NCBI GenBank assembly: GCA_030151745.1
Contig: JASLDA010000279.1
Coordinates: 1 to 5,447 of the forward strand
Length of the DNA stretch: 5,447 bases
Direction: 5' to 3'
Origin: Chitinophagaceae bacterium
Lineage (GTDB): Bacteria; Bacteroidota; Bacteroidia; Chitinophagales; Chitinophagaceae
Of the stretch, positions 4,907 to 5,447 are shown piece after piece. The stretch's first letter is position 1. Every line of letters begins with the position of its first letter. The notes under the pieces were generated by a model. The model was given only the letters and a program-made list of their open reading frames with translations. It searched no databases and was not told the origin of the DNA. Made by a program: the position numbers and the translations under genes.

Positions 4907-5447
4907 ATGAAGAGCGTAAAAATTGAAGGACAATCCAGAAGCGAACACGGCAAGACTGCTACGCGCCGCCTTCGTTCTGAAGGACAAGTACCCTGCGTAA
5001 TCTACGGAGGCGAAAAGGAGGTCCATTTCTCCGCGCCGCTGCTGGCGTTCCGCCCGCTGGTGTACACCGCCGATTTCCAGATCGCCGAGATCACCGTTGA
5101 CGGCGCTACGCACCGCTGCATCCTGAAGGACAAGCAGTTCGATGTCGTTACCGACAGCCTGAGCCACGTGGACTTCCTGGAGCTGGTCGAAGACCGCAAG
5201 GTTATCGCCAACCTGCCGCTGAAGTATGTAGGCCAGCCGGCCGGCGTAAAGGCGGGCGGCCGTCTGGAAACCAAGATGAAGACCCTGAAGGTCCGCGCCC
5301 TGCCGAAGTACCTGAAGGAAGCCATCGAAGTGGATATCACCAACCTCGAGCTGAACGGCAATATGCGCGTTCAGGACGTGACTGTCGAGAACATGGAAGT
5401 AATGAACTCCCCGCGGATTCCCATCGCGTCCATCGTAATGACCCGCG
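4907..5447 (+). CDS. rplY: 50S ribosomal protein L25/general stress protein CTC (3' end outside the window)
   Basis: The gene is cut by the right edge after 180 codons. The N-terminal L25 domain (about 1-92), which in the family binds 5S rRNA in the large subunit, shows MKSVKIEGQSR, GKTATRRLRSEGQVPCVIYGG at 15-35 and the closing DSLSHVDFLEL at 83-93. The TL5/CTC-type C-terminal beta domain follows (about 98-180), with LPLKYVGQPAGVKAGGRL at 103-120, TLKVRALPKYLKEAIEVDIT at 126-145 and SPRIPIASIVMTR at 168-180. Proteins of this type are about 190-215 residues, so only a short tail is missing. The ATG at 4907 is preceded by an AAACAAACACGC leader with no Shine-Dalgarno sequence. It could be read from the prs promoter or from its own; no clear box is seen in the 233-nt gap. 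Confidence 0.95.
   Translation, partial: MKSVKIEGQSRSEHGKTATRRLRSEGQVPCVIYGGEKEVHFSAPLLAFRPLVYTADFQIAEITVDGATHRCILKDKQFDVVTDSLSHVDFLELVEDRKVIANLPLKYVGQPAGVKAGGRLETKMKTLKVRALPKYLKEAIEVDITNLELNGNMRVQDVTVENMEVMNSPRIPIASIVMTR

Noticed and set aside
1..5447. CRISPR array, transposase or phage genes
   Set aside because: There are no regularly spaced repeats and no transposase, integrase or phage protein frames; the only repeats are the local ones listed.

Overview
The window looks chromosomal and comes from a fairly GC-rich member of the Bacteroidota, possibly the Chitinophagales; the lineage below phylum is a guess. The reasons are the sequence character of the L25/CTC protein, the PRPP synthetase and the TIGR01777-type oxidoreductase. 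Promoter-like boxes also fit the Bacteroidota TTG / TAnnTTTG pattern rather than sigma70 -35/-10, and clear Shine-Dalgarno sequences are absent.

Left part, minus strand (1-1957), read right to left: a GbsR/MarR-type winged-helix regulator (1908-1402), a perfect hairpin just after its stop, then three closely spaced genes. These encode a 127-aa and a 150-aa multi-pass membrane protein and an NAD(P)-dependent SDR of the TIGR01777 type that runs off the left edge. A 25-bp partly palindromic motif occurs twice (22 of 25 positions identical): once over the predicted promoter of the regulator and once upstream of the membrane-protein genes. This reads as a self-contained regulon in which the regulator controls itself and the membrane/oxidoreductase operon. 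The regulator frame is interrupted by one in-frame TAG at codon 71, in the wing of the DNA-binding domain, where a single base change from a Tyr codon would suffice.

Middle (1975-3323, minus strand): a 422-aa protein that I cannot assign. It has a charged helical N-terminus and a long Ala/Gly/Ile-rich centre, and is followed by a very strong 19-bp hairpin terminator. It appears to be a single-gene unit.

The 390 bases at 3324-3713 hold no convincing gene. They are a GC-rich stretch with several inverted repeats, then an AT-rich patch with a palindrome and a direct repeat, then a good TAnnTTTG box in front of prs.

Right part, plus strand: prs (PRPP synthetase, complete) and rplY (50S L25/CTC, cut by the right edge), a housekeeping pair also adjacent in other bacteria. 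A long imperfect hairpin built of AATTCG-like units lies between them.

The most notable items are the doubled operator around a nonsense-interrupted regulator, the unassigned 422-aa protein, and the structured divergent intergenic region.
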